Source: Burkholderiaceae bacterium (lineage in GTDB: Bacteria > Pseudomonadota > Gammaproteobacteria > Burkholderiales > Burkholderiaceae). Taken from it: a stretch of DNA of 6,031 nucleotides. This document shows positions 5,936 through 6,031 of the stretch, one piece after another. Every line of letters begins with the position of its first letter. Position 1 is the first letter of the stretch. The position numbers and the translations under genes were made by a program. Location: assembly GCA_025057735.1 (NCBI GenBank), contig JANWUU010000325.1, positions 1 to 6,031 of the forward strand, written 5' to 3'. The notes under the pieces were generated by a model. It was not told where the DNA came from and did no database searches. It was given only the letters and a program-made list of their open reading frames with translations.

Positions 5936-6031
5936 TGCGCGCGAACTTGCCATCGAACGCGCCGCGGCGCTGGCCGGGGCGCGCTCGGCGCGGCATTGTG
6001 CTCGCGTTCGACGCGCGGGCGGCGCGGACGC

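Larger units (their letters stand above)
5647..6031. other. Upstream region without a supportable gene
   Basis: This 385-bp stretch holds the candidate promoter, the 12-bp direct repeats and the 22-bp hairpin. Several frames are open, as expected at this GC content: minus-strand from the right edge to a TGA at 5780-5782; plus-strand from ATG 5645 to the edge; and plus-strand from ATG 5874 to the edge. None has a good Shine-Dalgarno, a signal peptide or a recognisable motif, and the translations are Arg-rich or Cys-rich. It could contain the end of an upstream gene or the start of a divergent one, but I cannot decide which. Confidence 0.5.

Noticed and set aside
5628..5996. Minus-strand 122-codon frame overlapping the start of the first operon gene
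   Set aside because: It is extremely Arg/Pro-rich, lacks a good Shine-Dalgarno and would cover the candidate promoter and the RBS of the real gene.
5645..6031. Plus-strand frame open from ATG 5645 to the right edge (129 codons)
   Set aside because: There is no Shine-Dalgarno, the composition is Arg/Cys-rich, and it starts within the leader of the divergent operon. More likely a chance open frame in GC-rich DNA.

Overview
The window is very GC-rich (high by eye; not computed) and its codons prefer G or C in the third position. It carries good Shine-Dalgarno sequences and a DUF3617 protein, a family common in Proteobacteria. This points to a GC-rich Gram-negative proteobacterium, perhaps a betaproteobacterium; that placement is an inference. 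No rRNA, tRNA, CRISPR array, integrase or transposase was seen.

Layout: every supported gene lies on the minus strand, in one tightly packed cluster read from right to left. In transcription order these are: (1) 4930-5631, a small exported low-complexity Pro/Gly/Ala/Ser-rich protein with a tandem 29-residue repeat; (2) 3357-4922, an exported NHL-type beta-propeller; (3) 1222-3369, a large exported TPR protein with a charged helical middle and a glycine-rich, probably beta-stranded C-terminus; (4) 763-1197, an exported DUF3617 protein with four cysteines; (5) 41-766, an exported protein of unknown family. A sixth gene probably starts at 19 and leaves the window at base 1. Junctions are 7 bp apart, overlapping by 13 bp, 24 bp apart, overlapping by 4 bp (GTGA) and 21 bp apart, and each start has a Shine-Dalgarno sequence. 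A single transcript with translational coupling is therefore likely.

The region upstream of gene 1 (5647-6031) holds a candidate promoter for the operon near 5694-5722, a perfect 22-bp hairpin at 5914-5935 and a 12-bp direct repeat. No gene in it can be supported, although open frames run off the right edge.

Taken together, the cluster encodes only exported proteins: a propeller, a TPR scaffold, a cysteine-stabilised small domain and two unknowns, with no recognisable enzyme, transporter or regulator. The most economical reading is a periplasmic or cell-surface protein complex whose function is not known. That is inference from composition and gene order; no catalytic or pathway assignment can be defended from the sequence alone.
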